Shown here one piece after another: positions 10,251 to 21,300 of a stretch of DNA of 64,000 nucleotides. Both the position numbers and the translations under genes were made by a program. A model generated the notes under the pieces. The model worked only from the letters and a program-made list of their open reading frames with translations, searched no databases and was not told the origin of the DNA. Source of the DNA: Gautieria morchelliformis (lineage: Eukaryota; Basidiomycota; Agaricomycetes; Gomphales; Gomphaceae); NCBI GenBank assembly GCA_015179125.1, contig WHVA01000095.1, positions 212,113-276,112 of the forward strand, given 5' to 3'. Position 1 is the stretch's first letter. Each line of letters starts with the position of its first letter.

Positions 10251-13177
10251 ATGGTTTCTCCTCAGACCCTCTCCCAACTCTTGCAGGTCCGTGCCGCCGA
10301 GGGCGACAATGCCAAGGGCCTGTCTTACCTCGATGACCATGGCTCTGTGTACAAGTACCTCTCTTACGCAGACCTCTTCCGCGACGCCACAGTCTACGCC
10401 AAGCGCCTCCTCGCCGCCGGCCTCACACAAAATGACATCGTCGTGGCCAGCTTCCACGACCATGACTCGCACATTCTCCTCTTTTGGGCGTGCTGCCTCG
10501 CCGGAATCCGCGTGTGCCCCCTTCCCCCGCTGCACCCGGACCCGACCCGCCAGGCCATGCTGTTCAAGCACCTCCAGGTATTGTTCCACGGACCGACGTT
10601 GATCGCACCAAAGGCCGTGACGGAAGGTGTCCTCAAGCTTGTGCCCGGGTTTAAAGTTCTCCCTTCAGAATCCCTTCCTGAAGCCACGGCGGCCACGTCC
10701 AAGGTCTTCCCGGCGCGCTCGGCCTCCCCCAATGACGTCGTCTGCTTCATGTTAACTTCGGGTTCCACGGGCAACTCCAAGGCGGTGCAACTGACACACG
10801 CCAACTTGTTGTCCAGTGTACGAGGCAAGATCCACCACCACGGTACCTCATCTTCCTCGCGTTTCTTGAGTTGGATCGCCTTCGACCATGTTGCATGTGT
10901 TTCCGAAATTCATATTCACGCACTAGAGGCTAACGCTAGGTAAGCATTCCCTTACGCCATGCTGTTGAAAGTGACTTAGTGTGTTCGTACAGCCAATGGC
11001 TTGTCGGTCCATCCGCTATTATCAATAATTCCCTGAACCTCCTCGAGTGGTCAAGCACCTACCGCATCACATACACCTTCAGCCCTAATTTCCTGCTCGC
11101 CCACATCCTGCGCGACGTCACTAACACCCCCTTCGCGTCCCCGCTCGACCTGTCCTGCCTACGTGTCCTCATTTCTGGAGGGGAAGCCGTGCCCATGGGC
11201 ACCGCCATCGCGTTCGCAGATTTGATCGGCAGTTTCGGGAGCCCACGAGATGCGTTGAGAGCCGGATTCGGTATGAGCGAGACAGGCGCTGGTTCCATAT
11301 ACGACAGACGCCCGATTCCCTTCAAAGGGCAGCGCGACGCGCCCAAGTATCTTTCGCTGGGCACTTGCGCCCCCGGCATCGCCATGCGCGTGGCGAACCC
11401 GGAAACGGGCCGCATTTGCTCACCGGGAGAGCCCGGTCAATTGCAAATCAAGGGTACCACGGTCTTCAGCCGCTACTACGGGAATGAACAAGCCACGATG
11501 GAGTCATTCGCCGACGATGGCTGGTTCATCACCGGCGACTCGGCAGAGATCGATGCCGACGGTAACTTATTCCTCGTCGGCCGAGACAAGGACTCGGTCA
11601 ACATCAACGGTGTCAAGCATCCTACGCAAGACGTCGAGCACTACGTCGAGGATGCCAAGATCGATGGTGTTATGCACGGATTTGTGTACGTATGCCCGAT
11701 GCGCCTTGCTGATGCCGACACCGAGACGTACGGCGTCTTCTACCAACATGAAGTCGTGGTCGAGGCAGGTGCAACTGAGGAGCAGAAGCACGCCATCGAT
11801 GCCGCTAACCGCGCGATCAGGAGGGCGTGTACCATATTCTGCTCACAGGCTCCTCACGTCATCCTCCCCCTCCCGCGTGCCGCATTCGTCAAGACGTCTC
11901 TGGGCAAAGTCTCTCGTTCACAGCTCACCAAGTCTTACCTGCAGGGCAACTACGGCGCACTCCAGGCGTCGTTGGAGGTCCAGAACGGCCATCTGTCTGG
12001 AGATGGGTCGCCCACCGATCTCTTGAACCCCATCGAGCAGGTCGTCGCTGAAGCCGTCGCCTCTATCGTCACCATCGAGGAATCCGCCCTCCGTCGATCC
12101 AGCAACATCTTCGATCTCGGTGCTTCGTCCATGCACCTGCTGCGCCTGAAGCACCTCATCCAGACCCGCCTCGGCCTCACCGACATCCCGACCATCGACT
12201 TGCTTAGACGCCCCGAAGTCGGCGAGCTATGCGACTATCTCTATGAATTGGTTCAGGAAAACGGACGAGGTGAGAAGGACACATCGTACCAGCCGGTGAT
12301 CTGCTTCAACGACACCGGGTCGAAGCCTCCACTGTTCCTTGTCCACCCCGGTGTCGGAGAGGTGCTTGTGTTCATCGCCCTCGCCAGGGCCCTTGCGGAC
12401 GACCGGCCAGTGTACGCGCTGCGCGCACGCGGATTCGACCACAACGACCCGACGTTTGCGAGCTTCGACGAGATGTCTGACACATACGTGGAGGCCATCG
12501 AGAAAAAGTACCCCAGCGGACCCTACTACGTCGCAGGCTACAGCTTCGGCGGTGCCGTCGCCTTCGAGATCGGGAAGAAGCTCGAAGCGAAAGGGAAGGA
12601 GGTGCCGTGGTTCGGCGTCTTCAACCTGCCCCCGCACATCCAGTGGCGTATGAAGGAGCTCACGTGGGTCGAGGTCCTGATGAACCTCGCGTTGTTCCTG
12701 TCCTTGGTCCCGCCCCCTGACTTGGACCGCGTGCGGGACGAGATCAAGGCTGAGTTCCCGGTCGTTGCAGCCATGGACGTCGAGCCCCCCAACCCACAAG
12801 ACCCGATTCAGTGGCTGTTCGCCCGTTCCGACAAGGCCCGTCTCGCCGAGCTCGACCTCGAGCTAGGCGCTTTCATCCGCTGGATCAAGGTCGCGTACGA
12901 GCTCAACCGGACTGGCCGCACCTTCGTGCCTCAGGGCCGCATCGAGGGTGCTCTCACCTCGATTTTCTGTGCCATCCCATTGCCATCGATGGGCACCCGG
13001 GAAGAGTTCAAGGCGAACCGCTTGTCTGTGTGGGAGGAGTTCAGCGGGGAACGGTTTGAGATGATCGACGTCGATGGCGAGCACTACACGATGCTTTCGG
13101 CTGAACATGTGGACAGCTTTGCCAAGCATCTACGGGGGGCATTGAGGCGGGCAGACGATGGCCGGAAGCGGATCTAA
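10251..13177 (+). CDS. NRPS-like synthetase, adenylation-thiolation-thioesterase (aryl-quinone/furanone type)
   Basis: The 957-aa protein is made from two exons joined across a 53-bp intron at 10,940-10,992 (GTAAGC..ACAG). Joining restores the expected EANASQWLVGP run. Visible motifs are the A-domain P-loop LTSGSTGNSKAVQ from about residue 168, GMSETG at about 323, GWFITGD and GRDKDSVNINGVKH further on, and KTSLGKVSR near the end of the A domain. The carrier motif is DLGASSMHLLRL, with Ser609 as probable phosphopantetheine site. The thioesterase has GYSFG with nucleophile Ser747 and GEHYT with His927. There is no condensation domain. Length and order match fungal synthetases that dimerise 4-hydroxyphenylpyruvate or phenylpyruvate to atromentin, polyporic acid or related products, so that chemistry is inferred from the family. 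Partner aminotransferase or dehydrogenase genes, often clustered with this family, are not in the window, so substrate and product stay open. I chose ATG 10,251 over an in-frame upstream ATG at 10,182 for its context and N-terminal fit. Confidence 0.9.
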
Positions 13178-14340
13178 TTGGGCGTCACTGGATATCTATT
13201 GCGGTGCCCGGGGGCACATGCATTGTAGACATTATTTTATCTAAGGCGAGCTTGCATGGTAACTGTAACATGTATTACAGTACATTTATTAGATTTTGGC
13301 AATGATTATTAGACTTTTTTTTTCTTCATTGTCGTGATCCCTCTGCATATAATACACCGCAAAATCAACCCACAAACTGTCAACACTCTAAGGTGTAGCG
13401 GGGATCGACTGAAGACCGAGGAAATTATTAAATCCAAAGGTAAAAGGAACAAAGCGGAAAGAGTCAATAGTCAATAGTTTGCCACTCGGCTACGGCAACG
13501 TGGCCGATCGATCTCCGACACGATCCCAAGACCCAAGAGAGCACCGGACCTGCTGTCACGTCCGCTCCGTCCCGCGCAGCGGACATGACATGTGGTCACA
13601 CTCATCACTGGTGGGTATTGAGATTAGAGGGAGAGCGGGGGTAAGCGGAGAACGCAGGGTCGCGTCCGATGCACGGACTGGTAGTTAGGAAGCCACGGTC
13701 ATGCTCGACCGTGGCAGTATATTTACGAACCCGCGCGGTAGCGTGCGTCCAGTTGAGCGCCAAGCACGGCGGACATGCACTGTAGAAAGAATAAGCGCTA
13801 TATTTCAGTTCCGCTTGCACTACAGCTAAATTACAGTACCGACTTGTACTGAAATTTAGTCCCCAAAAGATAATTTCACAGAGCACTAAAAATCAGTACT
13901 ATCCAAGTACTGAAATTTAGGTACAGGAAAAAATGCAAAGTCCAAATGATGAATGAGATTTTTTTTTTTACCTAATCATGATCAATCTCCAGAAGTCAAC
14001 TAAGTACTAGTGCAAGTGTCTGGGGTATGATCGTGAGTTGCGCTAATACCTAGTAGGCAAGATAATCGATTTCCGGCGGAAGGCGAAAGGCACAGGACGA
14101 GTCGGAGTACAACCTGGCTGACTAATGCAAGAACGAATGTATGCGCGCTCTTCATCCTTCGCTCTCGCCATCGCCACCACGGTCAGCCCCTCAACTCGCC
14201 TCGTCGTAGCGCACATAGTATTTTTCTCCCACTCTCCTCCTTACACCCGTGCCCTGGTTGGGCAGAGTCTTGAACTCAGCCTGACCGCACACGCGAGATT
14301 GATCCCTCCTGCACGGTTACCGGACTGCCTGCATGCTCAG
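13178..14340. other. Intergenic region, A/T-rich
   Basis: This is the downstream flank of the synthetase gene. A long T run at 13,315-13,324 follows about 140 bp after the stop and could lie in the 3' processing region. From 13,800 to 13,925 the phrase 'gtactgaaatttag' occurs twice. No gene was recognised. Confidence 0.5.
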
Positions 14341-14399
14341 CCACAACCTGAGTGATCCCAGGTTCTCCACCACCGCACCAGGTAGCTGTCCCAGCTGTT

Positions 14400-15430
14400 C
14401 TTTGTGGTGGAAGCTGTCGCGCGATTTGATAGAGAGCCTGATTGAGGCTGTGAAAAGGAAGATGGTGAGTTGGGCGTTCGCTCGACCAATCCCCTGTGTA
14501 CAACATGTACATCAACGATCCCTCCTCCAATATTTCCGACAAGCATGTCAATGAGGTATGTTAGTATTTTGAGAACTAACAGAACCGGTCAGCACCTTTC
14601 TGTGACAGCCTATCCATCTGTTCTCCCCAACCGCAGTGCCACCATACTCCCAGTTTATAACTCATATTGTCAAATTATCCGACCAGCAAGCATCCATTTT
14701 TTTCCAGCAGGAGCTCAAGATCGCAGAGGCTACCGAGAGGAAGAAAGTTGTTGATGCTGTCAGTCAGAGGGGCGTTGGGATTATGGTATACATTATTTCT
14801 CTACTTTTCCCACCGCTCAAGTCTATACCTCCATAGACGAATGGGTTTGGAAACTGGGCTGTGCAATGCTGTTTGGAACCTCCTGTGAGCTCGCCGATAG
14901 GATGAAAATTGTACGGTGCATGAGGTTTGTAAAATTACTCTTATATGCCTCTATTTCGACCTCAATATTCCATGTAGGGGACAAGTCGTCGAACTTACCA
15001 CGAATTGCTATGGAACCCATGTTTTGCAGAAAGCACTGGACTGTGAGGAGGATGTTTAGGGTAAGTTTTCCTATAGCTGCTGTATGGTTTCATGCCAGTT
15101 CACACATCATCAAGCTCCTCATTGTGTCGGAACTTCTCCTTGGCGACCCTTTTTCGACATTGCTCAACAAGCGTTCTGCGCATGTTTGGAGCAAGATAAT
15201 ATGGGCTCTCCTGGCACCTCTGATCTTCGCATAGTAAGTCGTATTCTAGAATGTTTTTCACTTGGGTTGCACTAAATTGTAAATTGTTATAGTGTTAATA
15301 AATCACTAGCAGGTAAATGGGCCTCACTGGCCTGCCATGAGACTGGCTCACTCGTCGTGCAGACTGCATTTGAACAGTGTGAGAAAGCATTGTTGGGGTG
15401 CTTCTCAACGAGGAGGCGGTTTCAAGATGT
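14400..15430 (+). pseudogene. PUF (Pumilio-homology) RNA-binding protein relic
   Basis: A string of small exons matches a Pumilio-homology domain. In order I read MYINDPSSNISDKHVNE, then QFITHIVKLSDQQASIFF through QQELKIAEATERKKVVDAV, GFGNWAVQCCLE, DRMKIVRCMR, GQVVELTTNCYGTHVLQKAL, LLIVSELLLGDP, NKRSAHVWSK and NKSLAGKWASLACHETGSLV. These are successive PUF repeats with the usual aromatic/Gln RNA-contact positions. Introns of about 50 bp with GT-AG ends separate them. Decay is clear: a frameshift near 14,880, a one-base insertion at 15,054-15,060 beside a donor, and a lost frame after 15,410. N- and C-terminal repeats are missing. PUF proteins bind mRNA 3' UTRs in the cytoplasm. This copy cannot make a full domain. 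Confidence 0.7.
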
Positions 15431-15454
15431 GTTGCCTGGTGCTGATCGCTTGAC

Positions 15455-15720
15455 GTCACCAGGCAGCAAGAACGGCCCTCCCGTCATTCATGTCGACTCT
15501 ACTTGATGAGAGCCTCCACCCCGATGTGAAGATCAACAAGGAGACGGTGCAGAACATGGCTGCAATGGTATATGCTGGTACGTCCCATCTCTCCACCCAA
15601 GTCTTATTCCCCTTGCTTACTGGCCCCTCCTTAGCCGGCGCCGCCTTGCACCCGCCGTCATCCTTGTACCCCCTTAATATTTACCACAGATCCACGCCTT
15701 GCTGTTTTTGGTTTTGGTCT
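15455..15720 (+). pseudogene. Cytochrome P450 fragment (region before and at the I-helix)
   Basis: The frame ALPSFMSTLLDESLHPDVKI followed by NKETVQNMAAMVYA matches the segment before the oxygen-binding I-helix in basidiomycete P450s. There, PSF..SxLLEE precedes a helix ending in AGADTT. A GT donor follows at about 15,578, and after an acceptor near 15,635 the degenerate AGAALHP could be the AGADT remnant. It is joined directly to the PUF relic. The haem-binding Cys region is absent. Family assignment rests on about 35 residues, so it is moderate at best. Confidence 0.5.
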
Positions 15721-15810
15721 ATGGTGCGTCGCGAGACATCTATCACCCGCTTACTGGTACATCGCCTGACACATTATGATACAGAATGTGTCTGGGGCAC
15801 TTTATGGGAG

Positions 15811-17638
15811 TGTTACGATACGATCCGTCGTAAGTGTCAAGATTGGTTTTTAGGCGTTAATATCGTGTATTAGTGAACACAGCGAATGCCGAATAACTTG
15901 TGCGAATAAGTATGCCGCTCGGCGAATAAGTGAACCGATGAATGTTCACGAAACAAAGGGGTTGCCCGAACGGGGCTCGCCCTGTCTACAGTCGTAGCGA
16001 AATAGCTCGCAGCACTTGACGACGTAACGTGCAAGATATCGCGGAAGGGCTGTCTAAGTTTCGACGGTCCCTTCGCTGGCGAAGGTGCTCCTTTGGAGCC
16101 CTTCGCCAACAGCACAGAAAGTAGTTCGAAGGCTAAGGTAACGAAGACGAAGTATGAGAACTCACCAGTGATGCCTAAGTCCTTGGCTGGTCGAAGATAG
16201 AAATCTTCAAGGAGAGGCTCAAGACGATGATCACAGCGAGGTCAAGTTTGCACAAGATGGATGACGTATGATAATTGAACTGGGGAATGTACATGCAAAT
16301 GTAAACTACTTATATCGAATGCTTGTAAGGTATCAGCGAATAGGAAAGAGGCCGTCACGAGTCAGGGTTGGATAGGGGTGCACAGTCATGATACAACATA
16401 GATGAAATAAACATACAATAGAATGTAAGGAGGGAGAAAACATGAAACGACGGAGAGTAGAGGTGGCGAAGGCATTTATGGACAAAACCATGTCTTGGGA
16501 CCCGTGTACATGCTACCCTGCACGGACTCTTGGTCTACTGGGTTGATTCCGCACGGCCTATGGGGGGGATGTCCTGCGAACATACTCTGACCATACGAAC
16601 GCCCAATGGGGTTGGATTTAAGAAGACGATGGGGTTAATGATGGACCATTATGCCGGGTGAATGGTATCGATTGTTTTTGATGGTGTGCCTGCTGACGAA
16701 TGATGCGGGCAGCGAATAGCCGTTCGGCGAGATGCAAGGGAGGTAGAACAGAGGTGACACAGGGGAGGAGAGGCCGAGGAGGAGGGCGAAGCCGAGCGAA
16801 CACTGAGGAGGAGTGGCAAAAGGGAAAACGGGGATACCACGATGCAGGAAATGCACAGGTCATGACAACCCAACTATTCGGACACTATCGGAAGAGGGTC
16901 GAGTAGAGGAGGTGGTAGGCCCAGCGATGACTGCCGAGTCAGTCTCAGGACGTCGATAGTGCATTTTGACGGCGCGGCTACAGTAGTTGGTGCGAACAGC
17001 GAGAGTTGGTTGCCGAACATAACAATGGTGATCGGAACGAACACGAAGGTGGGGTGAAAAAATAGGGAAACTGAGCTTCCTAAGTATGGGAGATAAACGC
17101 GTCATGACAGTAAGGTTGACTGAGGTCGGGGGCGAAACCCGAGGTAAGGTCCGAGGTTGTGGGGCGAGGTTTGGATGGGGAAGTCGGAGAGGGACTAGGC
17201 TTCAGCTTATGTGCTGCGCCGACCCTACGCACGAGTCCCAACTTCGGAGGCAAACGAATAAGAGGTGAGGTTTGGCTTAAGAGGCGAGGCTTAGAAACGA
17301 ACTAGGGATCGAAGTTGTACGATAGGTGATTTTCAGACTGAGGAGTAGGAATGCATACAGGGGGTTTATATACAAGCGAGGGTACGAGTCAGGGGTGAAC
17401 ATATTAGTGGAGGTCAGGGCGAGGTCAGGGGAGCGAGGTCAGGGCGAGGTAATATATGAATGATGCGTGATGGAGCGGAATCAGTAACTAAGGGAATATG
17501 GGCATGGGATCAAGGTCGGATATGAGCTCTAGCTCTAGCTCGGGCTTGGGCGCAGGATAAGAGTCATATGTACTCGGGCACAAGTATCACAAGGAAAGTT
17601 ATACCGGTAAGTAACCAGCCAAAGGCTGGGTTCTTACA
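15811..17638. repeat. Possible old long solo LTR or unknown repeat
   Basis: The stretch begins TGTTACGATACG, resembling the LTR start of element A (TGTTACGACCG), and ends TTCTTACA, with no coding sequence between. It is rich in CGAA words at its left end and GCGAGG words at 17.1-17.5 kb. The five bases on each side (gggag and gctgt) do not match, so an LTR call is speculative. Overlapping short frames on both strands at 16.6-16.9 kb look like composition effects. Confidence 0.3.
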
Positions 17639-17657
17639 GCTGTTCAACCAGCCCTAG

Positions 17658-18337
17658 TGTTACGACCGTTCATTTCCGACTTCCGACCCTCAGTTCCGCC
17701 ACTCCTTCCGCCCCTCCGATAGTTCCGTCACACGTTCCGCCCCTCCGACATTTCCGACATTCCGCCCCTTGTACATTTCCCTTGTTCTTTCGACTCTATT
17801 ACTCGGACCCACCGGACCCACCTCGCCATCCATCAAAACCATATATCCGGTCACCCTTGTAGTTCGTTGTCAGATATCTTTTCCCGACCCCTTGTTCTTT
17901 GCCATTGTTCTACCTTACCCTGAACCCCCCTTGTAGTCCCATTGTTCCCAATTAGTTAGTTCCCACACATTGTACTCGACTTCCGCTTCCTCCGGAATTT
18001 GTTTAGTACAACACCATTACTTGTTGCTCTGCGCTTTGTATAAAACCCCCTCATGTATGTCTGTTATTCTGCAATCAGATAATCACCTTCGATACTTGAT
18101 TTCCTTCGCTCCATCTCCTGTTCTTAGCACAGCGAGTCTAGCAAGATCTCAGTCCTTCCGTCTTCCGCCTTCCGCCTCAGTTCCGACTCAAGTTCCGACC
18201 AACCTCTAGTTCAGTACTTTCCGACTTCCGACTCAGTTCCGAAATACTTAGGACGATAGTTCATCGGGGGCGCAACCTATAAGTTGAAGCCGCCGTCCTT
18301 TCTAGTTCCGACTTAGTGGAAATCTCGATACGTAACA
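17658..18337 (+). repeat. 5' LTR of element A
   Basis: The 680-bp repeat starts TG and ends CA. It carries TATA at 18,039-18,045 and a probable transcript start at about 18,073. By eye it holds 18 TTCCG pentamers but only one CGGAA, far above chance. U3 is about 415 bp if the start is right, leaving about 265 bp of R-U5. Confidence 0.93.
18039..18083 (+). promoter_or_regulatory. TATA box and predicted transcript 5' end of element A
   Basis: TATAAAA at 18,039-18,045 is followed 34 bp later by aatcagataat at 18,073-18,083. That 11-mer is exactly complementary to the primer-binding site, which in Tf1 is the very first stretch of the mRNA. TATA spacing and self-complementarity therefore point to the same start site independently. 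The 3' LTR has the same arrangement at 25,340 and 25,375-25,385, one base further apart. Confidence 0.75.
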
Positions 18338-18339
18338 GT

Positions 18340-18350
18340 ATTATCTGATT
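18340..18350 (+). other. Self-priming primer-binding site of element A
   Basis: The bases attatctgatt begin two nucleotides after the 5' LTR and are perfectly complementary over 11 nt to 18,073-18,083 in the LTR. In Tf1 and relatives the mRNA 5' end folds back here, is cleaved, and primes minus-strand synthesis without a tRNA. I did not recognise a tRNA-complementary site at this position. Confidence 0.8.
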
Positions 18351-18370
18351 CCCACCCGATAACTATCACC

Positions 18371-21300
18371 ATGCCTCCTCGTACCACAGCAACTTCAGCT
18401 CGAGCAGGAGCTGTCGAAGCTCTCTCTTATTTTGGCAGTCTTAGATCCGCAGCACCAAGGCACGCGGAACCCTCCAGCAGCTCTCGTGCCGACGATGAGC
18501 TTTCCGATGCTTTTCCGCAACGTTTCGAAGAAGTTCCCGACGCTAATCCCGACGACAATCCCGACTACGACGGGAATTCGACGAGTAGCAGCGGCGAACA
18601 AACAGCAGCGTCATTCCGACGCCCAGCTCCACCACCACCACCTCCACCAGGACCACCTCCAGGCGGCCCTCCAGGCGGCCCTCATGGCGGCCCACCCGGC
18701 GGTCCCCCAGGCGGTCCTCCACCTCCAATTCCACCTCAGATTCCCGCCAACCCAGTTCCGCCCGCGCCAGTTCCGGATCTTGCACAAGCCATCGCCATGC
18801 TAGCCGGACAACTCCAGCGCCCGGCCCAAGCACCACCACGCCCCAAGACAAAGGTCCACGAACCAGATCAGTTCGACGGTTCCGACCCCAAGAAGCTCCA
18901 GCCATTTCTGGTCCAGCTTCAACTCAACTTCCGCCATCGTCCTGACGCGTTTCCCGACGACGAACGAAAGGTCAATTATGCCCTTTCCTATCTCCGAGGC
19001 ACGGCGCTCGACTACTTCGAACCCGCCCTCATGGATCCGTTCGCTCTCGTCGACTGGGCCGACGATTACCCCAATTTCATTTCCGAACTCCGCAGCAACT
19101 TCGGACCATTTGATATGGAAGCCGATGCGGAAAATGAACTCGATAAGCTTCGTATGAAAGACACTCATAAGATAGCTAAATATATCGTCACATTCCAGCA
19201 GCTCGCTCCTCGAGTCCAATGGGGAGAAGCCGCACTCCGACGCCAGTTTTACATGGGCTTGCCATCCCGCATCAAGGATGAAATTGCCCGCGTCGGAAAA
19301 CCCGCCACCCTTACCGACCTCCGCAACCTCGCTCAATCCATCGATTCACGCTACTGGGAAAGACACTCCGAGATCGCTCGCGAAACTTCCACCCAGAGCA
19401 AGAACGACAAGTCTTCCGACAAGAAGTCTGATAAAGACAAGAAGAAGACCAATTCCGGAAACACCAACCCGGAAACAACAACAACAGCTCCGGATCCAAC
19501 TCCGGCAACCGGAACAACAACAACACCCCTCGGAACAACCAGGCCTCTGGTTCTAACACCAACGCCCGGAAGAGCACCCCGGATCTTTCCGACAAACTTG
19601 GGAAGGACGGAAAACTAACCCCTGTAGAACGCCAGCGTCGCATGGACAACAACCTTTGCCTCTTCTGCGGCAAAGGAGGTCACGTCGCTCGCGACTGCAC
19701 TCGCGCTTCCGCCTCCGCTGCTAAGGCCAAGGGCCGCGCAGCAAAGACGGAAGAGAAATCCGAAGCGGTTCCCGCTGCGGATTCAAAAAAATAGTCAGCA
19801 GTCCTCCGGCCTCCGCACGAGCTGAGGGCTGTGTTGACCCCATTCGTGCGACAAACGAGGTTAAACTCAACGCATCCGCTCTTTCGTCCTCCGACTCTCT
19901 CTCTGTTCCGCTCACTTCCGACACCATTTCCGCACCCCCGTTTACAGCATTGGTCGACTCCGGTTCGACTCATTGTTTCCTCGATTCCGACTTTGTTTTG
20001 AAACATAAACTTCCGACCCGCAACATTCCGACTATTCCGCTCCGCCTTTTCGACGGGTCTTCCAACACGGGAATTTCCCAAGTTGTGGATCTGTCTATCC
20101 GTTTCGCTACTGGGGACAACCATGAAGTTACGTTTTACGTTACTCCGCTAGATGCTAGCTGTTCCGTTGTACTAGGACACAATTGGCTCACCCGATATAA
20201 TCCGTCGATTAACTGGGCATTGGGTCAAATACAGTTCCGTACCCCGGATCAACTTCCATCTATTCCGACGTCTTCTGCAAAGATGGCTCAGGCCTCTTCG
20301 CAACTCCGCTCGTGGATTCAGTTCCGCACTCCGGTCCCGCTTTAGCACCTCCGCCCCTCGAAGCTCCTCGAATTGCGCTCGTTTCCGCCATCGCTTTCCG
20401 CGTATTGCAAAGGCAAGATGATACGACCGTTTTCCAGCTTCACCTCTCCGATTCGGCTTCAGTCAAGGCTCGTTCCGCCTCGACTTCCGCTCCGGTCGAC
20501 ATGAGCTCAGTTCCGGAAGAATATCGCGACTTCCCGGACGTGTTCAATAAGGCCAAAGCCGACAAACCTGCTGAACATCGACCTTACGACTTGAAGATAG
20601 ATTTGGAAGAAGGAGCATCTCCGCCCCTTGGACCGATCTACTCTCTGTCGCAAAGTGAACTCCTAACTCTCCGAGAGTTCGTCGATGAACATCTCAACAT
20701 GGGCTTTATCCGCCCTTCGCTGTCTCCGCACGGCGCTCCGGTCCTCTTCGTCAAGAAGAAGGATGGATCTCTCCGCCTCTGCGTCGATTTCCGCGGACTC
20801 AATGCCCTCACTAAAAAGGACAAATATCCGCTTCCGCGCATTTCCGACTTACTCGACACTCCCCGCAGGGCGAAGATCTACACCAAAATTGACCTCCGGC
20901 ACGCTTATCACCTTGTCCGCATCCGGGAAGGTGACGAGTGGAAAACCACCTTCCGCACCCGCTACGGTGCTTTTGAGTGGACTGTCATGCCTTTTGGTCT
21001 AACCAATGCTCCCGCCGCTTTTCAGCGATTCATGAACGACGTATTTTCCGACCTCCTCGACGTATGCGTCCTAGTCTACATTGACGACATCCTCATCTAT
21101 TCCGACACACCGGAAAAACATCGGGAACATGTCCGCGAAGTACTCCGCCGTCTACGCAAACATCATCTCTATGCAAAAGCAGAGAAATGCGAATGGCATC
21201 GCGACACGGTCGAATACCTCGGCTACATCCTCTCTCCAACAGGTCTTACCATGGCAAGGACAAGGTCAAGGCAATTCAAGAATGGCCGGAACCCCGACGT

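Noticed and set aside
12227..12799. Long minus-strand frames inside the synthetase gene
   Set aside because: They mirror the GC-rich codon pattern of the sense gene, have no domain, and are explained as shadows.
19400..20330. Programmed frameshifting between gag, protease and RT of element A
   Set aside because: Frames change too many times and a stop lies in the linker. There is no recognised slippery site, so decay is the simpler reading.
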